A program made the translations under genes and the position numbers. The notes beneath the pieces were generated by a model that worked only from the letters and a program-made list of their open reading frames with translations, was not told the DNA's origin and did no database searches. DNA of 64,000 bases from Comamonas piscis (GTDB taxonomy: Bacteria > Pseudomonadota > Gammaproteobacteria > Burkholderiales > Burkholderiaceae_C): contig NZ_CP058554.1 in the NCBI RefSeq assembly GCF_014109725.1, positions 4,712,001-4,776,000 of the forward strand, given 5' to 3'. Below, one piece after another: positions 11,701 through 17,552 of the stretch; within the stretch, counting starts at the first letter, position 1; each line of letters begins with the position of its first letter.

Positions 11701-14546
11701 CTCACGCCTCCCGCCGCAATCGCCGTGGTCGATGTACAGCTGACTGCCGTGTTGCTCGCCCGGGTGCAGGTCCAGTCTGCGGCATTCGGGCCGGTCTTGG
11801 TCAGCGTTGCGGGCCAATTCATCGGCGTGGGCAGCACATCGCGGAAGTTGATGGTACCTACAGAGTCGGCGTCACCGGTGTTGCTGACCTGGAAGGCGTA
11901 GGTAGTCGTCCCACCGACATAGATGCCAAAGCGGCCATCGTCCTTGGTCAGACTCAGTTGAACACGCTTGACCGAATCAGTATCTGCAGCACAACCGGTG
12001 GCAATTTCAGAGGCGATGGCAGGTGAGCAGGTCTGCGTAGTAGCCACCGTGGGGGCATTGGGCTTGCTCGAATCGCTGCCACCGCCGACACGGGCGAGGT
12101 TGACCAGTGCGCTGGGTGCCGTGCTGGCAATCGACACTGGCAACGAGATGACAGCACTGTCTCCGGCTGCAATCGGTGTGGAGCGGGTACAGCTGAAGCT
12201 TGTGGTGCCAGAGGTGTAAGTACAGCTGAAGCCACCGCTGGTGAAGGTGGTCGCACCGCCATAGGACATGCCGGTGGGCAGAACGTCCACCACGGTGATC
12301 GTGTTTACCGTGGGTGCATTGCCGACGTTGCTGACGGTCAACGCATAAGTGGTTGTACCCCCAGTCAGCACCACATCGGTGTTGTCGCTATTGGTCAAGC
12401 TCAGCAGCGGTGAGTTCACTGCATCGACATCCAGCGCACAACCCGCAGGAGTTTGGTTACCTGTACAGGCATCTACGTTGGCTTCTGTGGGCGCAGTGCC
12501 ATTGAGCGGATCGCCACCACCACCGATTTTTGCTCGGTTGGTGGCGATGGTGCCCGTCGTCGTCTGCAAACCAATATTCACCGTTACACCAAACACACTG
12601 CTACCGCCTGCTGCAATGGCAGTAGAGCTGGTACAGGTGATCAAGCGGGAACCTGCGGCGCCAGAACAGCTCCAGTTCGCCGCATTGGCGCCTGTCAGAG
12701 GGATGGAAGCCGCGGGAATCGTCACACCCAAAGGCAGCTTATCCACCACGGTGATGGTTCCGCTGCTGGCGGATGCGCCTACATTGCTGGCGGTGAACGT
12801 ATAGGTGGTGGTTCCGCCCGCATTGACGATATTGGCACCATTGCTCTTGGTCAGACGCAGGTCGACCGCACAGGCAGCGCCTAGCAAGGTGCCGGGCGCA
12901 TTCGGTGACTGGAACGCGGCAATGCCGCCCTGGTTACCAAAGGCGCCGTAGTTGTCGGTAGTGCCGTTGGTCGTGTAACCGGGGGTACCGCCACTGATCG
13001 TGGTGCTGACCGCCATATTCGACGGAGAAAAGGCGATAAAGCCGCCGCCACCGCCGCCGCCAGGGCCATGGCGGTTGGCGGTATTGGTCTGGTTGCCAGC
13101 CCAGGCATTTCCGCCGTCACCGCCGCTGGCATCAATCGCCGCAGAGCCGCCGTCGAGCGTATGGATCACTACCGAGCCGCCCGCACCGCCGCCACCGGCT
13201 GCATCGTTAAGGACGTTGTAGCCATTCGCGCCGCGCACGTCGATCACACCGGTACCGGTAACATTTTGCGCACGCAAAATGACAATACCGCCGCCAGAGG
13301 CGCCGGATGAACAGCGGCCATCGCCATCTGAACAAGCAATGCCGTTGTTGCTATAGGCCGCGTTGTCGGCGGTACCGTTATTGGTGCTGCCTGCGCCACC
13401 GCCGCCACCCAGGAAAATGCGGTTGAAGGCAGTTGTGCCTACATAGCCACCGCCGCCGCGACCACCACTGTCTACCAGCGGAAAAGCCCAAGGACGGCCA
13501 CCAACGCCACCCGCAGCGTAATTGCCACCACCTCCACCACCGGAGTTGTAATTGTTGTTGTTCACGCCTGCGGCTGCGCCATCTGCGCCACCACCGCCGG
13601 CATTGCCTGGCGCACCGCGCGCACGCGATCCTCCTGGATAGCCTTCTTCTACATTGTCCAGCTGAGTGATGCCGCCGTTGAGCACTGCATTGGTCAGCTT
13701 GGCGCCATAAGCGGTGCCCTTGCTGGCCATGAAACGAGGCGTTCCCGCGATGCCCTCACCTTTGCCACCACCACCGCCAGCAGCCGCGTAGGTACCCATC
13801 CAATCATCGCGCGAGCCGAGCGTGGCCGCACTGTTGGCTGCCGCGCCTCGGAAACCCTTGCCCGCCAGGAAAATAGCCCGGTTTGCCTGGTTTTCCACGG
13901 TAGCGCCATTCAGTGTCAGCGTATCGCGGGCATCAATGGCAACAACGCCACCGGTGGCGCCATTCCACGCCGGTGCTGTAACCCCGCTTACCGACGCGCT
14001 GGTGTACTGGGGCACACGCACAACTTGGTAGGTCTTCTGGCCAGAAGTGGCGTTAGTCGCTGCGTTGCGGTAGTTATTGGTCAGCGCCGGCGTGAACGTG
14101 ACGGTGGACCCGGAAACCGAAACCACACGGACAAACTCATACAGACCGGAGTTGTTGACATTGGTGGAACCCTGGCCACCGGTGCCACCGGTGCCACCGC
14201 TGCCGTAGGCACTGGAGTTAGCGGCATTGATGCTGGCGTCCTGCATCTGGATGACCAGCATGAGGTCATTGGCCGCGAACGCAGTCGTCGCGCCTGCCGT
14301 ATTTCTTGCACCAATGGTCAAGCTGGTACTGCCAGCATTCAGGGATGCCGTAGTGCCTGGATAGTAGCTATTCACTATGCCGGTTGCTGTGCCCGCACCA
14401 TCCTTGCCAGGTGCAGCACAAACCTGCGCCCAAACACTGACTGGCAGAAGCAGCAATGCCGCCAGCATGGCGGCACGTGTGCGCAATGAACGAAAAGCAG
14501 ACAGGCAGGACGAAACCTGCGTAACGCATATCCCAAACACCGACAT
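1..14546 (-). CDS. Giant repetitive exported surface protein (DUF11-type Ig-like domains), 5' part only
   Basis: An uninterrupted minus-strand frame runs from ATG at 14546 off the left edge, about 4,848 codons with no stop. GGGAG lies about 9 nt before the ATG. Residues 1-40 look like a signal peptide: basic stretch RSLRTRAA, then a Leu-rich core ending VWAQ. A Gly-rich domain with GGGGG runs and many Asn follows to about residue 560 (to ~12870). Next come Ig-like DUF11-type domains with the usual TYT..V.N.G and LP.G motifs (~12870-11070), three ~111-residue prealbumin-like repeats (~11070-10070), more DUF11 domains (~10070-8800) and six ~489-residue units. Paired Cys recur in each domain. 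The C-terminus and any anchor or secretion signal lie outside. Known proteins of this build are surface-exposed or adhesive; that role is inference here. A long antisense frame over the repeats is a by-product. Confidence 0.9.
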   Translation of the reverse strand, partial: MSVFGICVTQVSSCLSAFRSLRTRAAMLAALLLLPVSVWAQVCAAPGKDGAGTATGIVNSYYPGTTASLNAGSTSLTIGARNTAGATTAFAANDLMLVIQMQDASINAANSSAYGSGGTGGTGGQGSTNVNNSGLYEFVRVVSVSGSTVTFTPALTNNYRNAATNATSGQKTYQVVRVPQYTSASVSGVTAPAWNGATGGVVAIDARDTLTLNGATVENQANRAIFLAGKGFRGAAANSAATLGSRDDWMGTYAAAGGGGGKGEGIAGTPRFMASKGTAYGAKLTNAVLNGGITQLDNVEEGYPGGSRARGAPGNAGGGGADGAAAGVNNNNYNSGGGGGGNYAAGGVGGRPWAFPLVDSGGRGGGGYVGTTAFNRIFLGGGGGAGSTNNGTADNAAYSNNGIACSDGDGRCSSGASGGGIVILRAQNVTGTGVIDVRGANGYNVLNDAAGGGGAGGSVVIHTLDGGSAAIDASGGDGGNAWAGNQTNTANRHGPGGGGGGGFIAFSPSNMAVSTTISGGTPGYTTNGTTDNYGAFGNQGGIAAFQSPNAPGTLLGAACAVDLRLTKSNGANIVNAGGTTTYTFTASNVGASASSGTITVVDKLPLGVTIPAASIPLTGANAANWSCSGAAGSRLITCTSSTAIAAGGSSVFGVTVNIGLQTTTGTIATNRAKIGGGGDPLNGTAPTEANVDACTGNQTPAGCALDVDAVNSPLLSLTNSDNTDVVLTGGTTTYALTVSNVGNAPTVNTITVVDVLPTGMSYGGATTFTSGGFSCTYTSGTTSFSCTRSTPIAAGDSAVISLPVSIASTAPSALVNLARVGGGSDSSKPNAPTVATTQTCSPAIASEIATGCAADTDSVKRVQLSLTKDDGRFGIYVGGTTTYAFQVSNTGDADSVGTINFRDVLPTPMNWPATLTKTGPNAADWTCTRASNTAVSCTSTTAIAAGGVSQFSLLANAGAMTSGDQYMNKAMVTGGADAVLGATAPTNAQVNTCTNNSIPAGCAVDLNTAQTPPTVRLTKAHSNPQSKAPGDTVAFTLTVANSATVEALANTVRVVDVFPTGLSNFTVTATQGIFSCAMGSGGDSNVLTCNNTGGALAASTSATIAVTATVSANTSTTLVNKAQVGTDNTDPTNSSYPTSTTVAACTAVNTPTAGCAIDSIPVVPSATLTVVASVASRINGTDQFTVAISNGPNATTSGTNASASTAAFAATPGTSFTLSETASGTTELARYTTTYACTNPTAGGTTVAPGTGTTLNVTPKAGDAITCTFTNTPIAPRLTLAKTIVSRASASDQFSVAISGGPTASTTGTGTTASTTAFTAAAGTSYTLSESATAGANLARYTSSYSCTNAGVAGTVMPSGTGTSFPLTPQAGDNISCTFSNSAIAPKLTVNTVVSGRILGTDQFTVGINNGGPSASTSGVQNTASAGPTTATAGTTYLLTQTAAGTPATNLARYTTTYACTNATAGGTSVGSGTGTSISVTPQAGDDISCTFTNTPIYPKLSVTKAASPTSFVVGASSQSYRITIAVTNGPTTAAISIADSLPTGVTLSGVPTVSGAATLSGCSTSGSSIGACQLASGLSDGSYVLTIPVSVASSATSTGAGNTANLGGGGDPTCTAAATTEACDPTTGVVTVKTPANVSLVKSGAATAVAGNSYVYTLALTNSGQTATASNVVVRDQLATGMVATAVTGANCGTLPSAAGALLTCTVADPIAADGGSASIQLTVTMPSGGGNVVNYAATHPSGSGNPGVNPGAACTNGTTVVCASSTTASSTPANVSLSKTGAATALTGSSYVYTLTLSNSGQLATGSNLVIKDKLPAGVVATAVSGATCGALPSSAAALLTCTVAGPLAAGATANVQLTVTLPGTGGTLVNYAATNPTGAGAPGVDPSASCVSSATTYCTSHSLSVNTPASLATTNVLTAVNGAAVPANYLAKPGDVLTYTVTVVNSGGTAGSTDVGQTVPAGTTYTGSGQGWGAGCTTAGTQCSQTVPVGANQSSTLTYTVTVASPGSTATIVDTATSSVGTCTTCQVTTGTQQADMDASISVSPGTTSATGVELTYTSICKNIGPQTALNAACTVTAPAGALTTCTPTSPAATLASGSSITCTTKLTPSVVGDYAVSVATSNTLYDAVPGNNSATATVKANTPAALRIVKSLAQVNGAAVPNNYVAKIGDTLTYAMLVTNTGGTAGTTVLTETVPDGTRFVGVSSNPSQGWSQAPQACAVAASTCTQSVSVPAQNAQGVAGQQTVQFTVEVLAPATSNGKITNTVSSDIAAACTSGTCAVETANAVADMQAQISSIPATAVVVGQSVTITGTCTNNGPANAVNASCAMTVNNAGTSIAGTCSANTNLAMGSSLSCTATFNAGQGAISATINTSTQSYESNTANNTDTKSTVGNTPASLATTNVLTAVNGSPVPAGYLAKPGDVLTYTVSVTNSGGTAGSTNVGHTVPAGTTYTGTGEGWSAGCAAAGTQCAQTVPVGAGETKTVQYTVTVANPGTTATIVDTATSSVGTCTTCQVTTDTQQADMAASVTVTPGAISTTGVELIYTSVCKNNGPQSALNAACVVTAPANAVTTCAPTTPAATLASGSSITCTTKLTPSTADDYAVSVVTSNDLYDKAPANNTANTSVKVNTPAALNIVKSLVQVNGLAVPQSYAAKIGDKLTYAMVVTNTGGTAGTTVLTETVPEGTKFVGGNAPDLTQGWSEVPQKCDAAGTSCEQSVNVPAQTAEGPGEKTVEFTVEVIAPATSNGKITNTVASDIAAACAGNACSVETDNAVADMQAQITSIPATAVVVGDSVTITGLCTNNGPASAASASCAMVVSNGGASITATCDAARTLAVGETLSCSATFTAAEGTISASINAAAQSYESNTANNTDSKSTVGNTAASLVTTNVLTAVNGAAVPANYLAKPGDVLTYTVTVVNSGGTAGSTDVGMTVPAGTTYTGTGQGWGAGCTAAGTQCAQTVPVAANQTSAVTYTVTVASPGTTATIVDTATSSVGTCTTCVVTTNAQSADMQATVTVTPGTTSTTGIELTYTAICKNNGPQAALNASCVVSAPAGASAAICTPTSPAATLASGDSISCVTKLTPSTAGDYAVSVTTGNTLYDVNTGNNTASTSVKVNTPADLRIVKSLVLVNGADVPANYAAKIGDKLTYAMLVTNAGGTSGTTVLTETVPEGTQFVGGIAPNESQGWSQVTQVCDAAGSTCTQSVTVAAQGADGVASEQTVQFTVEVVAPATTNGKITNTVLSDVAAACAGANCSVETANAVADMQAQITGIPASAVVVGDSVTITGVCTNNGPANAVNASCEMTVNNGGTSIPAICGANANLAVNDSISCSATFTAAEGTISASINAAAQSYESNTANNTDSKSTVGNTAASLVTTNVLTEVNGAAVPANYLAKPGDVLTYTVTVVNSGGTAGSTDVGMTVPAGTTYTGTGQGWGAGCTAAGTQCAQTVPVAANQTSTVTYTVTVASPGTTATIVDTATSSVGTCTTCVVTTNTQQADMVASVTVTPGTTSTTGIELTYTAICKNNGPQAALNASCVVSAPAGASAVVCTPTSPAATLASGDSISCVTKLTPSTAGDYAVSVTTGNTLYDVNTGNNTASTSVKVNTPADLRIVKSLALVNDAAVPANYAAKIGDKLTYAMLVTNAGGTSGTTVLTETVPEGTQFVGGIAPNESQGWSQVTQVCDAAGSTCTQSVTVAAQGADGVAGQQTVEFTVEVIAPATSNGKITNTVESSVGAACTSGTCSVETANAVADMQAQITGIPASAVVVGESVTITGVCTNNGPATAVNASCEMTVNNGGTSIPAICGANANLAVNDSISCSATFTAAEGTISASINAAAQSYESNTANNTDSKSTVGNTAASLVTTNVLTEVNGAAVPANYLAKPGDVLTYTVTVVNSGGTAGSTDVGMTVPAGTTYTGTGQGWGAGCTAAGTQCAQTVPVAANQTSAVTYTVTVASPGTTATIVDTATSSVGTCTTCVVTTNAQSADMQATVTVTPGTTSTTGIELTYTAICKNNGPQAALNASCVVNAPAGASAVVCTPTSPAASLASGDSISCVTKLTPSTAGDYALSVATSNDLYDATPANNTANTSVKVNTPAALNIVKSLVQVNGEDATAGYATKIGDKLTYAMVVTNTGGTSGTTILTETVPEGTQFVGGTAPNESQGWSQAPACGAAGSTCEQSVTVPAQSAQGAAGEQTVEFTVEVIAPATSNGKITNTVESSVGAACTSGTCSVETANAVADMQAQITGIPASAVVVGESVTITGVCTNNGPATAVNASCEMTVNNGGTSIPAICGANANLAVNDSISCSATFTAAEGTISASINAAAQSYESNTANNTDSKSTVGNTAASLVTTNVLTEVNGAAVPANYLAKPGDVLTYTVTVVNSGGTAGSTDVGMTVPAGTTYTGTGQGWGAGCTAAGTQCAQTVPVAANQTSAVTYTVTVASPGTTATIVDTATSSVGTCTTCVVTTNAQSADMQATVTVTPGTTSTTGIELTYTAICKNNGPQAALNASCVVTAPANAVTTCTPTSPAATLASGSSITCTTKLTPSTAGDYAVSVATSNNLYDRDTANNTATTTVKVNTPAALNIVKSLVQVNGAAVPASYATKIGDKLTYAMLVTNTGGTAGTTVLTETVPEGTKFVGGNAPDLTQGWSEVPQKCDAAGTSCEQSVNVPAQTAEGPGEKTVEFTVEVIAPATSNGKITNTVASDIAAACAGNACSVETDNAVADMQAQITSIPAGAVVVGDSVTITGVCTNNGPANAVNASCEMTVNNGGTSIPAICGANANLAVNDSISCSATFTAAEGTISASINAAAQSYESNTANNTDSKSTVGNTAASLV
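10070..11068 (-). repeat. Three tandem ~333-bp repeats (prealbumin-like domains)
   Basis: Three consecutive ~111-residue segments of the giant protein each carry DQF(T/S)V, a Thr/Ala/Ser-rich middle, ARYT(T/S), C.N and a closing ITCTF or ISCTF motif. The repeated ends lie near 10070, 10402 and 10734. The pattern resembles prealbumin-like domains often found beside DUF11 domains in surface proteins. They lie between two DUF11 blocks. Confidence 0.7.
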
Positions 14547-15219
14547 ATCCAACAACTCCCAGCCCTTTGTAAGCGTCGCCAGGCCCAGATCAGCGACGCT
14601 TTTTTTTCATAGTTCTTTTGCAATTGCCCACGGGTTTTACACCAGCACCCTGCCGACAACCGAAACAAACTGTGACTAAAAATAGATAGCTCGGGTTTAT
14701 AGCACCTTGCATTTCTCGAGTGTGTTTTAACTTTGGAAACATTGTCAAAAATTGCAAACTGTCATTTGTGATCGATTAAATCAATCATTTTTATAGGTGT
14801 GTTGATCAGTAATGACGACGCGAAAGAGGTCTGCTCAGAACTTGTCTCTCCCGCAACGAATGCACCTGCCAAGCACCTCAACCCTTTCAGCCATTCATCG
14901 CATGCAGCAGCTCGGATGGACCAAGCCGGCACAGAGAGAAATAGCCGAAATCAATGAGACAACAAGTACAGGCAGAAATGCGCAGGCCCGGCTCAGGTAT
15001 GCACGCCCTGAGAAGGAGCCAAGCGGGGAATGTAAAGTTGGGCGTCGCCAGCTGGGGCAGCTCTATGGAGCCTGGAATCAGGGCATGTTGGAGCGATCTG
15101 CTCGTAGGGACCTAAACACCTCAGCCGCCCCGACGATGCCTGCCCGACTGAACCGACTCGGCCGGGCAGACCCAGCCAGGCAGTTCTGGCTAAACCTGCA
15201 CAACGACACAGCCAAGCAA
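14547..15219. other. Intergenic region upstream of the giant gene and downstream of hisF
   Basis: From about 14610 to 14810 the DNA is AT-rich and should hold the minus-strand promoter of the giant gene. TTGACA occurs there on the minus strand, but I find no well-spaced -10. A near-palindrome, TGATCGATTAAATCAATCA (14769-14787), is a candidate operator. From 14812 to 15219 a plus-strand frame is open, but it continues antisense through hisF and has no recognisable protein character, so I call no gene in this stretch. Confidence 0.5.
14571..14607 (+). terminator. Rho-independent terminator reading rightward
   Basis: AAGCGTCGC and GCGACGCTT form a perfect 9-bp stem around a 13-nt loop, followed by eight T residues on the plus strand. 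No plus-strand gene precedes it, because the DNA to its left is the start of the giant minus-strand gene. On the minus strand the same hairpin falls in that gene's leader without a T tract. Confidence 0.7.
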
Positions 15220-15242
15220 AAGCGGCGCCAAGGGCGCCGCTT
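15217..15242 (-). terminator. Rho-independent terminator of hisF
   Basis: On the minus strand AAGCGGCGCC and GGCGCCGCTT form a perfect 10-bp stem with a 3-nt loop, followed by TTTG. It lies 32 bp beyond the hisF stop and isolates hisF from the giant gene. Confidence 0.75.
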
Positions 15243-15273
15243 CAGGGATAAGAGAAAACAAGAACGCGCTGCT

Positions 15274-16053
15274 TTACAAACGTACGGGGATACCACGCTC
15301 GCGCATGCGCTCTTTGGCCTGCTGCACGGTGAATTCTCCGTAGTGGAAGATGCTGGCCGCCAGCACCGCATCGGCACCGCCTTGCTGCACGCCATCGGCC
15401 AGATGGTCCAGGTTGCCCACGCCGCCGGAGGCGATGACCGGCACACCGACGGCATCGGCCACGGCACGGGTCAAGGCCAGGTCAAAGCCCGACTTGGTGC
15501 CATCGCGGTCCATGCTGGTGAGGAGGATCTCACCGGCGCCGCGCGCGGCCATGTCGCTGGCCCAGCGCACGGCGTCCATCCCGGTGTTCTTGCGCCCGCC
15601 ATGGCTGTAGACATCCCAGCCCTCGCCGCGCTCGATGACGTCCTGACCTTGGCGGCGCTTGGCATCGATCGCGACGACGATGCACTGCGAGCCATAGCGG
15701 TCGCTGGCCGCATTGATCACAGCCGGGTCGGCAATAGCGGCGGAGTTGAAGCTGGTCTTGTCGGCACCGGCATTGAGCAGGCGCCGCACATCGGCCACCG
15801 TGCGCACACCACCACCCACGGTCAGCGGAATGAACACCTGGCTGGCCACGGCCTCGATGATCGGCAGGATCAGATCGCGGCCATCGCTGGTCGCGGTGAT
15901 GTCCAGAAAGGTCAGTTCGTCCGCTCCCTGGGTGTTATAGCGCGCCGCGATCTCCACCGGGTCGCCGGCATCGCGCAGCTCGACAAAATTAATACCTTTG
16001 ACGACGCGGCCGCCGGTGACGTCCAGGCAGGGAATGATGCGTTTGGCAAGCAT
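15274..16053 (-). CDS. hisF: Imidazole glycerol phosphate synthase, cyclase subunit HisF
   Basis: HisF, 259 residues, uses ammonia from HisH to turn PRFAR into imidazole glycerol phosphate and AICAR. The start MLAKRIIPCLDV is the classic HisF N-terminus with the catalytic Asp; an upstream GTG at 16116 would add 21 atypical residues. The (beta/alpha)8 phosphate-binding motifs GGGVRT and ASGGVGN are present, with the second catalytic Asp in FNSAAIADP/VVAIDAKR context. It is separated from hisA and hisH by a GalE-like gene and two terminators, so it must have its own promoter in 16054-16147. hisI and hisE, which usually follow, are absent. Confidence 0.97.
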   Translation of the reverse strand: MLAKRIIPCLDVTGGRVVKGINFVELRDAGDPVEIAARYNTQGADELTFLDITATSDGRDLILPIIEAVASQVFIPLTVGGGVRTVADVRRLLNAGADKTSFNSAAIADPAVINAASDRYGSQCIVVAIDAKRRQGQDVIERGEGWDVYSHGGRKNTGMDAVRWASDMAARGAGEILLTSMDRDGTKSGFDLALTRAVADAVGVPVIASGGVGNLDHLADGVQQGGADAVLAASIFHYGEFTVQQAKERMRERGIPVRL

Positions 16054-16147
16054 GGGGGATCTCGTTGCAGATAGGGCTATGGCGAAGATATCGCCAGACG
16101 GCCAAAACAATACCACGCCTAGCCGAGGTGCGGAGTCTGCAGGCCAG

Positions 16148-16180
16148 AAAAAAGGCCCGGCAACACGAGGCTGCCAGGCC
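16148..16180 (-). terminator. Rho-independent terminator of the GalE-like gene
   Basis: On the minus strand GGCCTGGCA pairs with TTGCCGGGCC (one G-T pair), and six T residues follow. It starts 25 bp after the GalE-like stop and before hisF, so hisF is probably not co-transcribed. Confidence 0.72.
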
Positions 16181-16204
16181 GTTCATTCGGTTGATGCCCA
16201 GGCA

Positions 16205-17215
16205 TCAGTGCACGCTGCGCCCTACGCCGATCTGCCAGCGCCAGACATCTTCCATCATGCGATCCAGGCCCAGCTTGGGCTGCCATCCCAGCTGCGTGCG
16301 GGCTTGCGAGATATCGGCCCAGCAGTGGGCGGCATCACCTGGGCGCCGCGCACCAATGCGGAAAGGCACGGCACGGCCATTGGCATGCTCAAACGCACGA
16401 ACCAGTCCCAGCACCGAGGTGGGCTGGCCCGAGCCAATATTGAAGCGAGACAGGCCGGCATGCCCCCGTAGGTACTGTAGGGTCGCCACATAGGCGCGGG
16501 CCAGGTCCATCACATGCAGGTAGTCGCGCACGGGAGTTCCATCAGGCGTGGGGTAGTCGCCACCGTAAATACGCAGGCCATCGCGCTTGCCAGCAGCTAC
16601 TTGGGCCAGATAGGGAGCGACATGGGAGGACATGCGCGGCGGGTCTTCGGCAATAAGGCCGCTGTCATGGCAGCCCACGGCATTGAAGCTGCGGAGCAAG
16701 GCCATGCGCCAGCGCTTGGGCGAGGCCTCATCCAGACTGCTGAGCACCTGCTCCACCATCAGCGCGGTCTGGCCGTAAGGCGTGCAGACAGACAAGGCAG
16801 CGTCTTCACGTACCGGCACCGGCGCCGGATCGCCATAGACGATGGAGGAGGACGAAACCACCAGATTGCGCAAACCGGCGGTCTGCATGGCACGCAGCAG
16901 GCCCACGGTGCCCGAGACATTGTTGTCGTAGTAGCGCAGCGGCTCGCGCGCGGCATCGGCAGAAGCGGTCAGAAAAGCGCTGTGGATCACGGCATCGAAA
17001 TGCTGCTCGTCGAACAGCTGCTCCAGCACCGCAACATCGCGCACATCGGCATCGATGCAGGGCGGCGCAAAGCCCAGGATTTTGCCCAGCCTTGTGATGA
17101 CCGAACGCCTTGCATTGCTGAAGTTATCCAGAATCAGGAACGGCATGCCGGCTTCCGCCAAGGCAATGCAGATATGAGAGCCAACATAGCCGGCTCCACC
17201 AGTCACGAGTATCAC
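16205..17215 (-). CDS. GalE-like NAD-dependent epimerase/dehydratase lacking the catalytic Lys
   Basis: An extended SDR of 336 residues that resembles UDP-glucose 4-epimerase along its length: N-terminal GGAGYVGSH Rossmann motif, YYDNNVSGT, SSSSIVYG, and the C-terminal GTPVRDYLHVMDLA and FNIGSGQ motifs. In GalE the active site is YxxxK. Here it reads YGQTA, with Tyr147 kept and Ala151 where Lys is expected (GCG codon seen directly). The usual HFAGLKAVGES segment is also changed, to HSAFLTASADA. The start is GTG at 17215 with only a weak Shine-Dalgarno. It sits alone between two terminators inside the his gene group. A nucleotide-sugar enzyme with altered chemistry, or a non-catalytic paralogue, are both possible. 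Confidence 0.8.
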   Translation of the reverse strand: MILVTGGAGYVGSHICIALAEAGMPFLILDNFSNARRSVITRLGKILGFAPPCIDADVRDVAVLEQLFDEQHFDAVIHSAFLTASADAAREPLRYYDNNVSGTVGLLRAMQTAGLRNLVVSSSSIVYGDPAPVPVREDAALSVCTPYGQTALMVEQVLSSLDEASPKRWRMALLRSFNAVGCHDSGLIAEDPPRMSSHVAPYLAQVAAGKRDGLRIYGGDYPTPDGTPVRDYLHVMDLARAYVATLQYLRGHAGLSRFNIGSGQPTSVLGLVRAFEHANGRAVPFRIGARRPGDAAHCWADISQARTQLGWQPKLGLDRMMEDVWRWQIGVGRSVH

Positions 17216-17491
17216 AAGGGGGCTTTCTAAGAGGTCTTGCAGAATGCGCTATCCAAGACTTCTATAGATTCCGGCATCCTGACCAAGTGTCCATTGTCCG
17301 ATAAGCCACAGTTATCTGAAACCTTTGTGCGTCATCAGAAGCAGCCTCAGGTAACAACTAGCATTTGTTGACATTTCTTAAATCCGTAGTCACCACATCG
17401 ACTTAAAAGCGCGGTGTAGGCCAGGTCCCACACCCCAAACAGGGACAAGCCCCGAATCGTGTATACAAACTGTTTCAAATGACACAGGCAT
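17216..17491. other. Intergenic region upstream of the GalE-like gene
   Basis: With the adjoining hisA terminator, this stretch of about 340 bp holds no gene. It is more AT-rich than its flanks and should contain the promoter of the GalE-like gene; a TATAGA on the minus strand near 17260 is a possible -10 but has no well-placed -35. I see no other structure. Confidence 0.4.
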
Positions 17492-17516
17492 AAAAAAGGC
17501 CACCGTTAGGTGGCCT
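17492..17516 (-). terminator. Rho-independent terminator of hisA
   Basis: On the minus strand AGGCCACC and GGTGGCCT form a perfect 8-bp stem around TAAC, followed by a run of T residues. It lies 36 bp beyond the hisA stop and ends the hisC-B-H-A unit. Confidence 0.85.
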
Positions 17517-17552
17517 GGCGCTGGAGGGTGCCGAAGCGGCTGGCTGTGCAGG

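Noticed and set aside
14812..16074. Plus-strand open frame of 420 codons
   Set aside because: Most of it is antisense to hisF, and the first ~150 codons resemble no protein. It also crosses the hisF terminator.
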